Source of the DNA: Pseudomonadota bacterium | GTDB lineage: Bacteria > Pseudomonadota > Alphaproteobacteria > Rhizobiales > Rhizobiaceae | NCBI GenBank assembly: GCA_023388675.1 | Contig: JAEWFU010000226.1 | Span: 1 to 5,732, forward strand | Reading direction: 5' to 3' | DNA length: 5,732 bases | Part shown: one piece after another, positions 1 through 5,505 of the stretch | How the letters are laid out: every line of letters starts with the position of its first letter | Numbering within the stretch: position 1 is the stretch's first letter | Made by a program: the position numbers and the translations under genes | Notes under the pieces: generated by a model | The model's input: only the letters and a program-made list of their open reading frames with translations | Told to the model about the DNA's origin: nothing | Database searches by the model: none

Positions 1-1565
1 AGCATCAGCACCGGGGGCGCCTTCAGGATCGTGCGGGCGATCGCGACGCGCTGCTTCTCGCCGCCCGAGAGCTTGAGACCACGCTCGCCGACCATGGTCT
101 TGTAGCCATCCGGCAGAGCGGCGATGAATGTGCCGATCTGGGCGAGGTCGGCGGCTCGCGCCACCTCCTCCTCGCTGGCCGAGGGGCGCCCGTAGCGGAC
201 GTTGTAGGCGATGGTGTCGTTGAACAGCACCGTATCCTGCGGGACCATGCCGATGGCGGCGCGTAAGGATTCCTGCGTCACATCGCGAATGTCCTGGCCA
301 TCGATGCGGATCGAGCCTTGCTGGACATCGTAGAAACGGAAGAGAAGCCGCGAGATGGTCGACTTGCCGGCACCCGACGGCCCGACGATGGCAACCGTCT
401 TTCCGGCCGGCACCTCGAAGGAAACGCCCTTGAGGATCGGCCGGTTGGCGTCGTAAGCGAAATGCACGTCGTCGAAGGTGACCTTGCCGTCGCTGACGAC
501 CAGCGCCGAGGCGCCCTCGCGATCGGTCACTTCCTCCCTGACGTCGAGCAGGTCGAACATCTGCTCAATGTCGGTCATCGCCTGCCTGATCTCGCGATAG
601 ATGAAGCCGATGAAGTTGAGCGGGATGGAAAGCTGCATCAGCATCGCGTTGACGAAGACGAAGTCGCCGATGGTGTGCGTGCCGCGCGTCACCTCCCATG
701 CAGACAGGCCCATGACCGCCGCCATGCCGACGCCGAAGATGACGCCCTGGCCGAAGTTCAGCCAGCCGAGCGATGTCCAGGTGCGGGTCGCGGCGTCCTC
801 ATAGCGCGCCATCGAGCGGTCGAAGCGCTCGGCTTCCATCTTCTCGTTGTTGAAATACTTCACCGTCTCGTAGTTGAGCAGCGAATCGATCGCCTTGGTG
901 TTGGCTTCCGTATCGCTGTCGTTCATCTCGCGGCGGATCGCGATGCGCCAGTCGCTCGCGCGCACCGTGAACCAGGTGTAGAGCCAGACGGTCGCGGCGA
1001 TGATCGCGACATAGATCCAGCCATAGACAACCCAGAAGATGATCGCGGTCAGCGCGAATTCGAGCACCGTGGGCGCGGTGTTGAGGATCGTGAAGCGTAC
1101 GATCGTCTCGATGCCCTTCACGCCGCGCTCGATGATGCGCGACAGCCCGCCCGTGCGCCGTTCCAGATGGAAGCGCAGCGACAGCTTGTGCATATGCACG
1201 AACGTCCGGTAGCCGAGCTGCCGCACCGCATGCTGGCCGACACCCGCGAACAGCGCATCGCGCAACTGGTTGAAGCCGAGCTGGACGATGCGCACGACAT
1301 TGTAGGCAAGCACCAGCATGACGGGTGCCACGAGAACCGCCGGAATATAGTCCGCAGGCTGCAGCTCCCCGACCAGAGCATCGGTCGACCATTTGAAGAA
1401 ATAGGGGACGAGGATCAGGATCAGCTTGGCGAGGACGAGGAACAGGGTCGCCCAGGCGACGCGCACCTTCAGGTCGGCGCGGTCGGCCGGCCACATATAG
1501 GGCCACAGATTGGCCAGTGTTCGAAAGGTCGAGCCGGAATCGGCTGAAACGGTCTTGTCTGCCAA
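1..1565 (-). CDS. Atm1-family ABC exporter (fused permease and ATPase), 3' end cut by window edge
   Basis: This is a half-transporter of the Atm1/HMT type, an inner-membrane exporter that works as a homodimer. Family members move glutathione-conjugated metals or persulfides. 521 residues are visible. The membrane domain has six hydrophobic segments (about 37-57, 75-96, 160-180, 181-200, 268-290, 301-322). Residues 221-241 contain NTKAIDSLLNYETVKYF, a hallmark of Atm1 rather than MsbA-type exporters. The stretch WRIAIRREMN (206-215) supplies arginines like those near the glutathione site of Atm1 structures; that equivalence is from memory, not alignment. The ATPase domain shows an A-loop Tyr371, Walker A GPSGAGKS (395-402), Q-loop Gln443 and signature LSGGEKQR (499-506). 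Walker B and the H-loop lie beyond position 1, leaving roughly 80-110 residues unseen. The start is TTG: an in-frame TAA lies just upstream, and AGGA sits 8 nt before it. The first in-frame ATG is codon 24. The gene follows arsR by 24 bp. The transported substrate is inferred, not shown. Confidence 0.93.
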   Translation of the reverse strand, partial: MADKTVSADSGSTFRTLANLWPYMWPADRADLKVRVAWATLFLVLAKLILILVPYFFKWSTDALVGELQPADYIPAVLVAPVMLVLAYNVVRIVQLGFNQLRDALFAGVGQHAVRQLGYRTFVHMHKLSLRFHLERRTGGLSRIIERGVKGIETIVRFTILNTAPTVLEFALTAIIFWVVYGWIYVAIIAATVWLYTWFTVRASDWRIAIRREMNDSDTEANTKAIDSLLNYETVKYFNNEKMEAERFDRSMARYEDAATRTWTSLGWLNFGQGVIFGVGMAAVMGLSAWEVTRGTHTIGDFVFVNAMLMQLSIPLNFIGFIYREIRQAMTDIEQMFDLLDVREEVTDREGASALVVSDGKVTFDDVHFAYDANRPILKGVSFEVPAGKTVAIVGPSGAGKSTISRLLFRFYDVQQGSIRIDGQDIRDVTQESLRAAIGMVPQDTVLFNDTIAYNVRYGRPSASEEEVARAADLAQIGTFIAALPDGYKTMVGERGLKLSGGEKQRVAIARTILKAPPVLM

Positions 1566-1573
1566 GGCAAAGG

Positions 1574-1578
1574 TCCTG
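1574..1578 (-). promoter_or_regulatory. Ribosome binding site deciding the TTG start of the ABC exporter
   Basis: CAGGA on the minus strand lies 8 nt upstream of the TTG codon at 1565. An in-frame stop occurs a few codons further upstream, so no earlier start is possible. The site lies within the 24-bp gap after the arsR stop codon, so translation of the two genes may be coupled. Confidence 0.6.
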
Positions 1579-1589
1579 AAAAGATTCTG

Positions 1590-1940
1590 TTAGCGCGCCT
1601 GACCGGAATGCGGCCCGGCGCAGCAGGAAAGAAGCAGTCCGCTGACGGCACCCGAAAGTGCAGCCAGCGCATCGCGATCGACCTCGTAGCGCGAGCGAGG
1701 ACGCTCGGGTGTCAGTCGCACCAGCCCGGCATCGACCAGCACCTTCAAATGCTGCGAAACGGTCGACTGCGCGAGATCCAGCCTCTGAACGACATCCTTG
1801 CAGCAGCAGGCTTCCGATCCCGCAAGATGCAGGAGGATTTCGATCCGGGCCGGATGCGACAGCGCGGCAAGCTTCGCTGCCACGGCAGCGCGGTCGCCGC
1901 AGGGAGGGATGGAAGGAGACAGGGCAAGATCAATATTCAT
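1590..1940 (-). CDS. ArsR/SmtB-family metal(loid)-responsive repressor, cysteine-rich
   Basis: This 116-residue winged-helix repressor probably dissociates from DNA when a thiophilic metal or metalloid binds its cysteines. The fold is evident from ALSHPARIEILLHL (26-39), the recognition-helix stretch AQSTVSQHLKVLVDAGLV (57-74), and the wing around RPRSRYEVD (80-88). Cys45-Cys46-Cys47 lie in EACCCKDV, where E. coli-type ArsR has ELCVCDL; Cys45 and Cys47 fall on its first two metal-binding cysteines. The third E. coli cysteine has no counterpart in that helix, but Cys106-Cys107 near the C-terminus and Cys14 could provide other ligands. ATG at 1940 is the first possible start, because TGA lies in frame two codons upstream. 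No good Shine-Dalgarno is visible. Downstream lies an Atm1-type exporter in the same direction, presumably its main target. The family is certain; the inducer (As, Sb, Cd, Pb, Zn or other) cannot be read from sequence. Confidence 0.93.
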   Translation of the reverse strand: MNIDLALSPSIPPCGDRAAVAAKLAALSHPARIEILLHLAGSEACCCKDVVQRLDLAQSTVSQHLKVLVDAGLVRLTPERPRSRYEVDRDALAALSGAVSGLLLSCCAGPHSGQAR

Positions 1941-1949
1941 CGTTCATCG
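1936..1949. repeat. Tandem TTCATCG half-sites spanning the arsR start codon
   Basis: TTCATCG occurs twice back to back (1936-1942 and 1943-1949). The second copy belongs to the left arm of the inverted repeat. The first overlaps the arsR ATG. Together with CGATGAA at 1958-1964 this gives three half-sites within 29 bp, which could allow a second repressor dimer to bind. Confidence 0.5.
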
Positions 1950-1965
1950 GCGATATACGATGAAC
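1942..1965. promoter_or_regulatory. Candidate ArsR operator: perfect 8-8-8 inverted repeat
   Basis: GTTCATCG (1942-1949) and CGATGAAC (1958-1965) are perfect reverse complements separated by GCGATATA. The repeat ends one base before the arsR start codon and covers the predicted -10 element, as expected for an autoregulated ArsR-family operator. Binding by the neighbouring protein is inferred. The arms point opposite to the TGAA...TTCA arrangement of SmtB-type sites, so I do not claim a match to a known operator class. Confidence 0.6.
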
Positions 1966-1980
1966 ATAGACCGGAATCAA
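1952..1980 (-). promoter_or_regulatory. Predicted sigma-70-type promoter of the arsR-exporter operon
   Basis: On the minus strand TTGATT (1980-1975) and TATATC (1957-1952) are separated by exactly 17 bp; each hexamer matches the consensus at four of six positions. A transcript would begin around 1945, only about five bases before the ATG at 1940, so the mRNA would be almost leaderless. That agrees with the missing Shine-Dalgarno. The inverted repeat at 1942-1965 covers the -10 and start region. Confidence 0.45.
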
Positions 1981-2009
1981 GCCGAAGCGCGAAATTACCG
2001 GCTGTCGGC

Positions 2010-3740
2010 CTATTGGTTGGCGGGGGTCTGGGTACCGGGTGCGACGGCCTGATCGCCGATCGCATCCATGTCGGCCGTTTCGCCTTCGGGCGTTTCCTGA
2101 GGCACGGCAAACACCTGCCCCGGCCAGATCATGTCCGGATCGCGAATCTGCTCCTGATTGGCGAGATAGATGGTCGAATAGCGAACGCCACGGCCATAAA
2201 CGCGCCGCGAAATGCGCCACAGGGAATCGCCACGGCGGATGATGACGGAGCCCTCCGCGCGCTGCAGCGCGGGCGCAGTAGCTTCCGATCCGGTGTCGGC
2301 ACCAGTTGCATTGGAGGCATTCCCGGTGTCGGCGGCGGCGATCGTTTCGTCCGCAGGCCCGTCGTCATTGGCCGTTGCCTGTTCTGTCGACGCCGCCGAG
2401 ATGTCCGGCTGCGTGGCCGGCGCCTGACCGGTCGGCTGTGCCTCAGGCTCCGCAGTAGCGGCTGGCGCTTCCGCGAGCGCCGCTTCGTCCTGTCCGCTGT
2501 CCTGCTGGTCTGCCGGAGCGGTTGCGGACGGTGCCACGGCAGCAATCGCTTCGCCCGGCTCGCGCTCGAACGGAACCGCGGCGCGGGCAAGTACCGCTCC
2601 GTTCGCGTCGAGTGCATCTGCCCGGATCATATAGCTGCCCACCGGCAGTTCGCGGCGTGCCTCGACCAGAAAGCGTCCGGCCTCGGACGCACGGGCGTCG
2701 CCAAGAAGAATGTCGTTGGCGTAAACCCGGACAGTGCTGCCCGGATTCGCCGAGCCGGCGACGAAGACGGTACCGCCTTCGATCTCGACGGCTTCCACGA
2801 CGACCTGAGGCTCGGCCGACGGTTCAGGCGCATTCCGGGCTTCAGGGGCCGAAGCCACTTGCTGCCCAGCTTCAGCCGGTGTTTCCCCGGTGGCGGACGC
2901 GGCCGCTTCGTTCCGCGTTTCAGCGTCACCCGCAGGCGTGTCGGTTTCTGCCGCAAGTTGGTCGTCCTGCTGCCCAGCAGGCATATCCGCTGCGGTCTCG
3001 GCCGCCTGATCCGGCGCCGGAGCATCTTCGTCACTTGCGGCCGCCTGCTGCTGCGCGGCCTGCGCGTTCTCGTTTTCCTGGGCCGCTGTGGGGGTCGTTT
3101 CGCCGTCCGCCGTTCCTTCGGATGCCTGGGCGACCGTATCGTCGGCCGGCTGCTGAGAGGTCGGTGCGTCGCCGGCTTCCGGCACGGTCACGAGTTCGGC
3201 GGGCGCTCCGGGTTTATCGACCAGCGCCAGCACCTGCCCGTCGGGTGTCTCGGGAACCGAAACGACGGCCGTTTCCTGCGACAGGGACACGACGTCTCCA
3301 GCCATGGACCGTAGTGAAAGCTGATAGTCGCCGGGCGAAAGCGGCTCGTCGAGCACGATGACAAAGTCACCTCCCGCCCCTGCCTTGGCGGCGCCGATCA
3401 CGGTCTCGCCATTCAGAATCTCGACGGTGGCTTCACCGGCTGCACTGCCGGCCACGACGAGCGAGCCGTCAGGCTCGACGCGCAGCAGGCTGAAAGTCGG
3501 GGCAACGAGGCGGTCGCCCTTGTCCGTCGATGTCGCTTCCCCGGGGAGCGGCATCGCGTCTTCGCCATCCACGGCAGGCAGTTGTTCCTGCTCCTGCTGC
3601 GTCGTCGCCTCGGGGAGCGCTGCGATCGCGACCGGCTCGCGGCCGAGCCATGGGTCGAGCATGCCGGTAACGTAAGCGGTCCCCGCGGCGGCCGTCACCC
3701 CGCCGACGACGAACAGAAGCGCCTTGAGCCAAACAACCAT
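2010..3740 (-). CDS. Membrane-anchored LysM-domain protein with two Ig-like domains
   Basis: The 576-residue protein is probably held in the inner membrane and projects into the periplasm to bind peptidoglycan. Residues 5-27 form one hydrophobic segment after a short cytoplasmic end; this may be an uncleaved anchor or a signal peptide. Two beta-rich segments resemble each other, at about 82-145 (with GSLVVAGSAAGEATVEILNG) and 310-394 (with GGTVFVAGSANPGSTVRVYA). Both contain V-AGSA followed by a T/S-V-E/R pattern and end in GDYQLSLRS or GSYMIRADA, typical of bacterial Ig-like folds. Linkers at about 164-309 and 395-495 are rich in Ala, Glu, Gln, Asp, Pro and Thr and likely disordered. The LysM domain is at about 497-548: GDSLWRISRRVYGRG, then YLANQEQIRDPDMIWPGQVFAVP. 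A 28-residue acidic tail follows. ATG at 3740 is chosen because AAGGA lies 8 nt upstream; a start at 3767 would put charged residues before the anchor and lacks this support. The exact function is unknown; a scaffold or cell-wall role is inferred. Confidence 0.9.
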   Translation of the reverse strand: MVVWLKALLFVVGGVTAAAGTAYVTGMLDPWLGREPVAIAALPEATTQQEQEQLPAVDGEDAMPLPGEATSTDKGDRLVAPTFSLLRVEPDGSLVVAGSAAGEATVEILNGETVIGAAKAGAGGDFVIVLDEPLSPGDYQLSLRSMAGDVVSLSQETAVVSVPETPDGQVLALVDKPGAPAELVTVPEAGDAPTSQQPADDTVAQASEGTADGETTPTAAQENENAQAAQQQAAASDEDAPAPDQAAETAADMPAGQQDDQLAAETDTPAGDAETRNEAAASATGETPAEAGQQVASAPEARNAPEPSAEPQVVVEAVEIEGGTVFVAGSANPGSTVRVYANDILLGDARASEAGRFLVEARRELPVGSYMIRADALDANGAVLARAAVPFEREPGEAIAAVAPSATAPADQQDSGQDEAALAEAPAATAEPEAQPTGQAPATQPDISAASTEQATANDDGPADETIAAADTGNASNATGADTGSEATAPALQRAEGSVIIRRGDSLWRISRRVYGRGVRYSTIYLANQEQIRDPDMIWPGQVFAVPQETPEGETADMDAIGDQAVAPGTQTPANQ

Positions 3741-3854
3741 GATTCCGTTCCTTTGACGGCTTTCCAACAGCGTCTAGCGTGTTTTATGAACAGCTACAAC
3801 AAAAAGCCCCGTGCTGCTTGACCGCTCCCGGAGATGCATACACCAATTTCGACC
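3741..3854. other. Divergent intergenic region between the LysM and LOG genes
   Basis: This 114-bp stretch must hold the promoters of both outward-facing genes. It is clearly more AT-rich than its surroundings, notably at 3781-3805. I could not place a convincing -35/-10 pair on either strand. The best partial matches are TTATGA at 3783-3788 on the plus strand and TTGTAG followed 17 bp later by TAGACG on the minus strand. No clear operator or RNA structure is visible. Confidence 0.5.
3749..3753 (-). promoter_or_regulatory. Ribosome binding site setting the LysM protein start
   Basis: AAGGA on the minus strand sits 8 nt before the ATG at 3740. It favours that start over the in-frame codon at 3767, which lies upstream of this site. 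Confidence 0.65.
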
Positions 3855-4466
3855 ATGAACCTGATTCGATCCATCTGCGTTTATTGCGGCTCGTCTGTCG
3901 GGCGCTCCGAAATCTACATGGAGACCGGATACGCGCTCGGCCGCTCCATCGCGGATGCCGGGTTGAGCCTCGTCTATGGCGGCGGCACCAAGGGCATCAT
4001 GGGCGCTGTCGCCAAAGGCACGATCGAGGGTGGCGGCAAGGTAACGGGGATCATCCCGCGCTTCCTGATGAACAAGGAAGCGACTGAAGCCGCGCTCGGC
4101 AAGCTCGACGACCTGATCATCACCGAGGACATGCACACCCGCAAGCACAAGATGTTCGAGAAATCGGACGCCTTCGTGGCGCTGCCGGGCGGTATCGGCA
4201 CGCTGGAGGAGATCGTCGAGGTGATGACCTGGGCGCAGCTCGGTCGGCACCGCAAGCCGATCGTCTTCGCCAATATCGACGGCTTCTGGAACCCGATGCT
4301 GGCGCTGCTCGACCACATGCGCAACGAGGGCTTCGTGCACACCGGCCATCTCGTGCAGCCGATCGTCGTTCATGACGCGAAAGCGATCGTGCCGGCCGTG
4401 CTTTCGGAAGCGGCCGCTACCGGCATTCCCGCCGAAGGCGACCCGAAGCTGATCGACCGGCTTTAG
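3855..4466 (+). CDS. LOG-family (TIGR00730) nucleoside 5'-monophosphate phosphoribohydrolase
   Basis: This 203-residue cytosolic Rossmann-fold enzyme belongs to the LONELY GUY family, which removes ribose 5-phosphate from cytokinin riboside monophosphates to free the base. Bacterial members also act on AMP or other nucleotides. Hallmarks are VYCGSS (9-14), YGGGTKGIMGAVA (41-53), the loop MHTRKHKMFEKSDAFVALPG (93-112) with Arg96, and PGGIGTLEE (111-119) with Glu119. These are the phosphate-binding motif and the expected catalytic Arg and Glu. The length suits the family. The start is uncertain. ATG 3855 gives the usual short lead of about eight residues before VYCGSS but has no Shine-Dalgarno; an in-frame ATG at 3834 directly abuts GGAG (3830-3833), with no spacing. 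The stop overlaps that of the convergent rarD-like gene. Natural substrate and any cytokinin role cannot be told from sequence; nucleotide salvage is equally possible. Confidence 0.92.
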   Translation: MNLIRSICVYCGSSVGRSEIYMETGYALGRSIADAGLSLVYGGGTKGIMGAVAKGTIEGGGKVTGIIPRFLMNKEATEAALGKLDDLIITEDMHTRKHKMFEKSDAFVALPGGIGTLEEIVEVMTWAQLGRHRKPIVFANIDGFWNPMLALLDHMRNEGFVHTGHLVQPIVVHDAKAIVPAVLSEAAATGIPAEGDPKLIDRL

Positions 4467-5401
4467 GGTTTGGTCGCCTTCGCCTGTCTGGCGCCGAAAA
4501 ACATCGACCAGGTGTAGAGCGCAAGCGCGGTCCAGATCAGGGCAAATGCCACGATGCGCGCCGTGCCGAACGGCTCCCCGAACACGAAGACGGCAATGAG
4601 CGCGATCATGGTCGGTGCGATGTACTGCATGATGCCGATGGTCGAGATACGCAGCAGCTTGGCACCGAACGCATAGAGGATCAGCGGAATGGCCGTCACT
4701 GGCCCGGCAAACATCAGCAGGCCGACATTCCCCGCGCTATCGGCGAAATGCCCCTGCCCCGTGGCCTCGAGCCAGATCACGTAGGCAAGGCATGGAACGG
4801 ACAGGATCAGCACCTCGAGGAAAAAACCCTGGCTGGGGCCGATCGGCAGCGTCTTGCGCAGATAGCCGTAGGCGGCGAACGACAGCGCCAGTGCCAGCGA
4901 CACCCACGGCAGCCCGCCGGCATCCACCGTCAAGACGCCGACCGCAGCGATCGCCAGCGCCACGGCAAGAAGCTGATAGCGGTTGAGCCGCTCGCCCAGC
5001 AGCGCCGCGCCGAGCAGCACGGTCACCAGCGGGTTGATATAGTAGCCGAGCGCGGTCTCGACCGTGCGGTCGACTGCAATCGCCCAGACATAGACACCCC
5101 AGTTGACGGTGATGATCGCAGCCGTCAGCGCCGCCATCAGCAGGGTGCGCGGCTGGCGCAAGGCGGCCTTGATGTCGGCCGTGCGACCGAGCGCAAGCAG
5201 GACTGCGCCGGCGACCGGCACCGACCAGAGAACGCGGTGCGCCACCACCTCCACCGGTGGAATATGCGCGACCATCTTCATGTAGAGGGGGAGAAAACCC
5301 CACAGCAGATAGGCCGACAACGCGAACACGAAACCACGCGTCGCCTCGGACTGCGCCGGCGCTTCCGTCTGTGCGGCCACCGGCTGAATCCTTTCCTGCA
5401 T
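4463..5401 (-). CDS. rarD: RarD/EamA-family (DMT superfamily) inner-membrane transporter
   Basis: This 312-residue integral membrane protein belongs to the drug/metabolite transporter superfamily. It has a hydrophilic N-terminal tail of about 22 residues, then roughly ten hydrophobic helices as two EamA-type halves. RarD-like motifs include YLLWGFLPLYMK (31-42), HRVLWS (55-60), the long conserved segment NWGVYVWAIAVDRTVETA (100-117), YYINPL (120-125), GERLNRYQLLA (136-146) and IMQYIAPT (257-264). RarD is named after a chloramphenicol-sensitivity phenotype in other bacteria, but no substrate is firmly known for this kind of protein. ATG at 5401 is preferred: GAAGG lies 8 nt upstream, and the length suits the family. 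An in-frame GTG at 5455 would add 18 residues not resembling a conserved N-terminus. The gene is convergent with the LOG gene and follows the citramalate synthase gene in the same direction after 104 bp. Confidence 0.93.
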   Translation of the reverse strand: MQERIQPVAAQTEAPAQSEATRGFVFALSAYLLWGFLPLYMKMVAHIPPVEVVAHRVLWSVPVAGAVLLALGRTADIKAALRQPRTLLMAALTAAIITVNWGVYVWAIAVDRTVETALGYYINPLVTVLLGAALLGERLNRYQLLAVALAIAAVGVLTVDAGGLPWVSLALALSFAAYGYLRKTLPIGPSQGFFLEVLILSVPCLAYVIWLEATGQGHFADSAGNVGLLMFAGPVTAIPLILYAFGAKLLRISTIGIMQYIAPTMIALIAVFVFGEPFGTARIVAFALIWTALALYTWSMFFGARQAKATKP

Positions 5402-5409
5402 AAATCGAG

Positions 5410-5414
5410 CCTTC
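5410..5414 (-). promoter_or_regulatory. Ribosome binding site setting the RarD start
   Basis: GAAGG on the minus strand lies 8 nt before the ATG at 5401. It supports this start over the in-frame GTG at 5455. Confidence 0.6.
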
Positions 5415-5463
5415 AACGTTTCAGACCGGCGTCCTAACGCGTCAGCGCCCGCCACACCAACGC

Positions 5464-5469
5464 ATTATA
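5464..5469 (-). promoter_or_regulatory. rarD: Possible -10 element (TATAAT) upstream of rarD
   Basis: A perfect TATAAT reads on the minus strand in the gap between citramalate synthase and rarD. It would start a transcript near 5457 with a leader of about 55 nt. No good -35 hexamer is found at 16-18 bp spacing (the 17-bp position reads ACCGTT), and there is no TGn extension. The call is therefore tentative. Confidence 0.3.
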
Positions 5470-5505
5470 CTGATCCAACGATCGACAACGGTTGATGATT
5501 GCAGG

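Noticed and set aside
799..1506. A 235-codon open frame on the minus strand within the exporter region
   Set aside because: It is a frame-shifted shadow of the exporter membrane domain. The true frame reads continuously from 1565 to the window edge, with no frameshift.
318..1547. A 409-codon open frame on the plus strand opposite the ABC exporter
   Set aside because: It is Asp/Arg/His-rich with no family signature and lies antisense to an exporter with intact Walker A, Q-loop and signature motifs.
1978..2009. A possible terminator hairpin after the LysM gene (AGCCG...CGGCT)
   Set aside because: Only five pairs with a 14-base loop and no T-run follow the stop codon; this is within chance expectation.
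2300..3160. Repetitive-looking GC-rich coding DNA that might be a tandem repeat array
   Set aside because: The encoded linkers are compositionally biased (Ala, Glu, Gln, Asp, Thr, Pro), but I found no regular repeating unit.
1608..3314. A 568-codon open frame on the plus strand opposite the LysM and arsR genes
   Set aside because: The translation is Arg/Gly-rich low-complexity text without recognisable motifs. The minus strand here encodes clear Ig-like, LysM and ArsR domains. Long antisense frames are common in GC-rich DNA.
3800..3820. AAAAAGCCCCG reading as a CGGGGCTTTTT terminator-like stretch on the minus strand
   Set aside because: The matching left arm is missing: only AAGC/GCTT (four pairs) can form. 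It also lies upstream of the LysM gene rather than behind a minus-strand gene.
3774..4373. A 199-codon minus-strand open frame opposite the LOG gene
   Set aside because: It has no recognisable domain; the plus strand carries all LOG hallmarks in one frame.
4748..5437. A 229-codon open frame on the plus strand opposite rarD
   Set aside because: It is rich in Gln, Arg and His with no motifs, and mirrors the hydrophobic codons of the ten-helix RarD protein.
5402..5455. An 18-residue N-terminal extension of RarD from GTG at 5455
   Set aside because: A well-spaced GAAGG precedes the ATG at 5401, and the shorter protein has the usual family length. The predicted -10 at 5464-5469 would also leave almost no leader for the GTG start.
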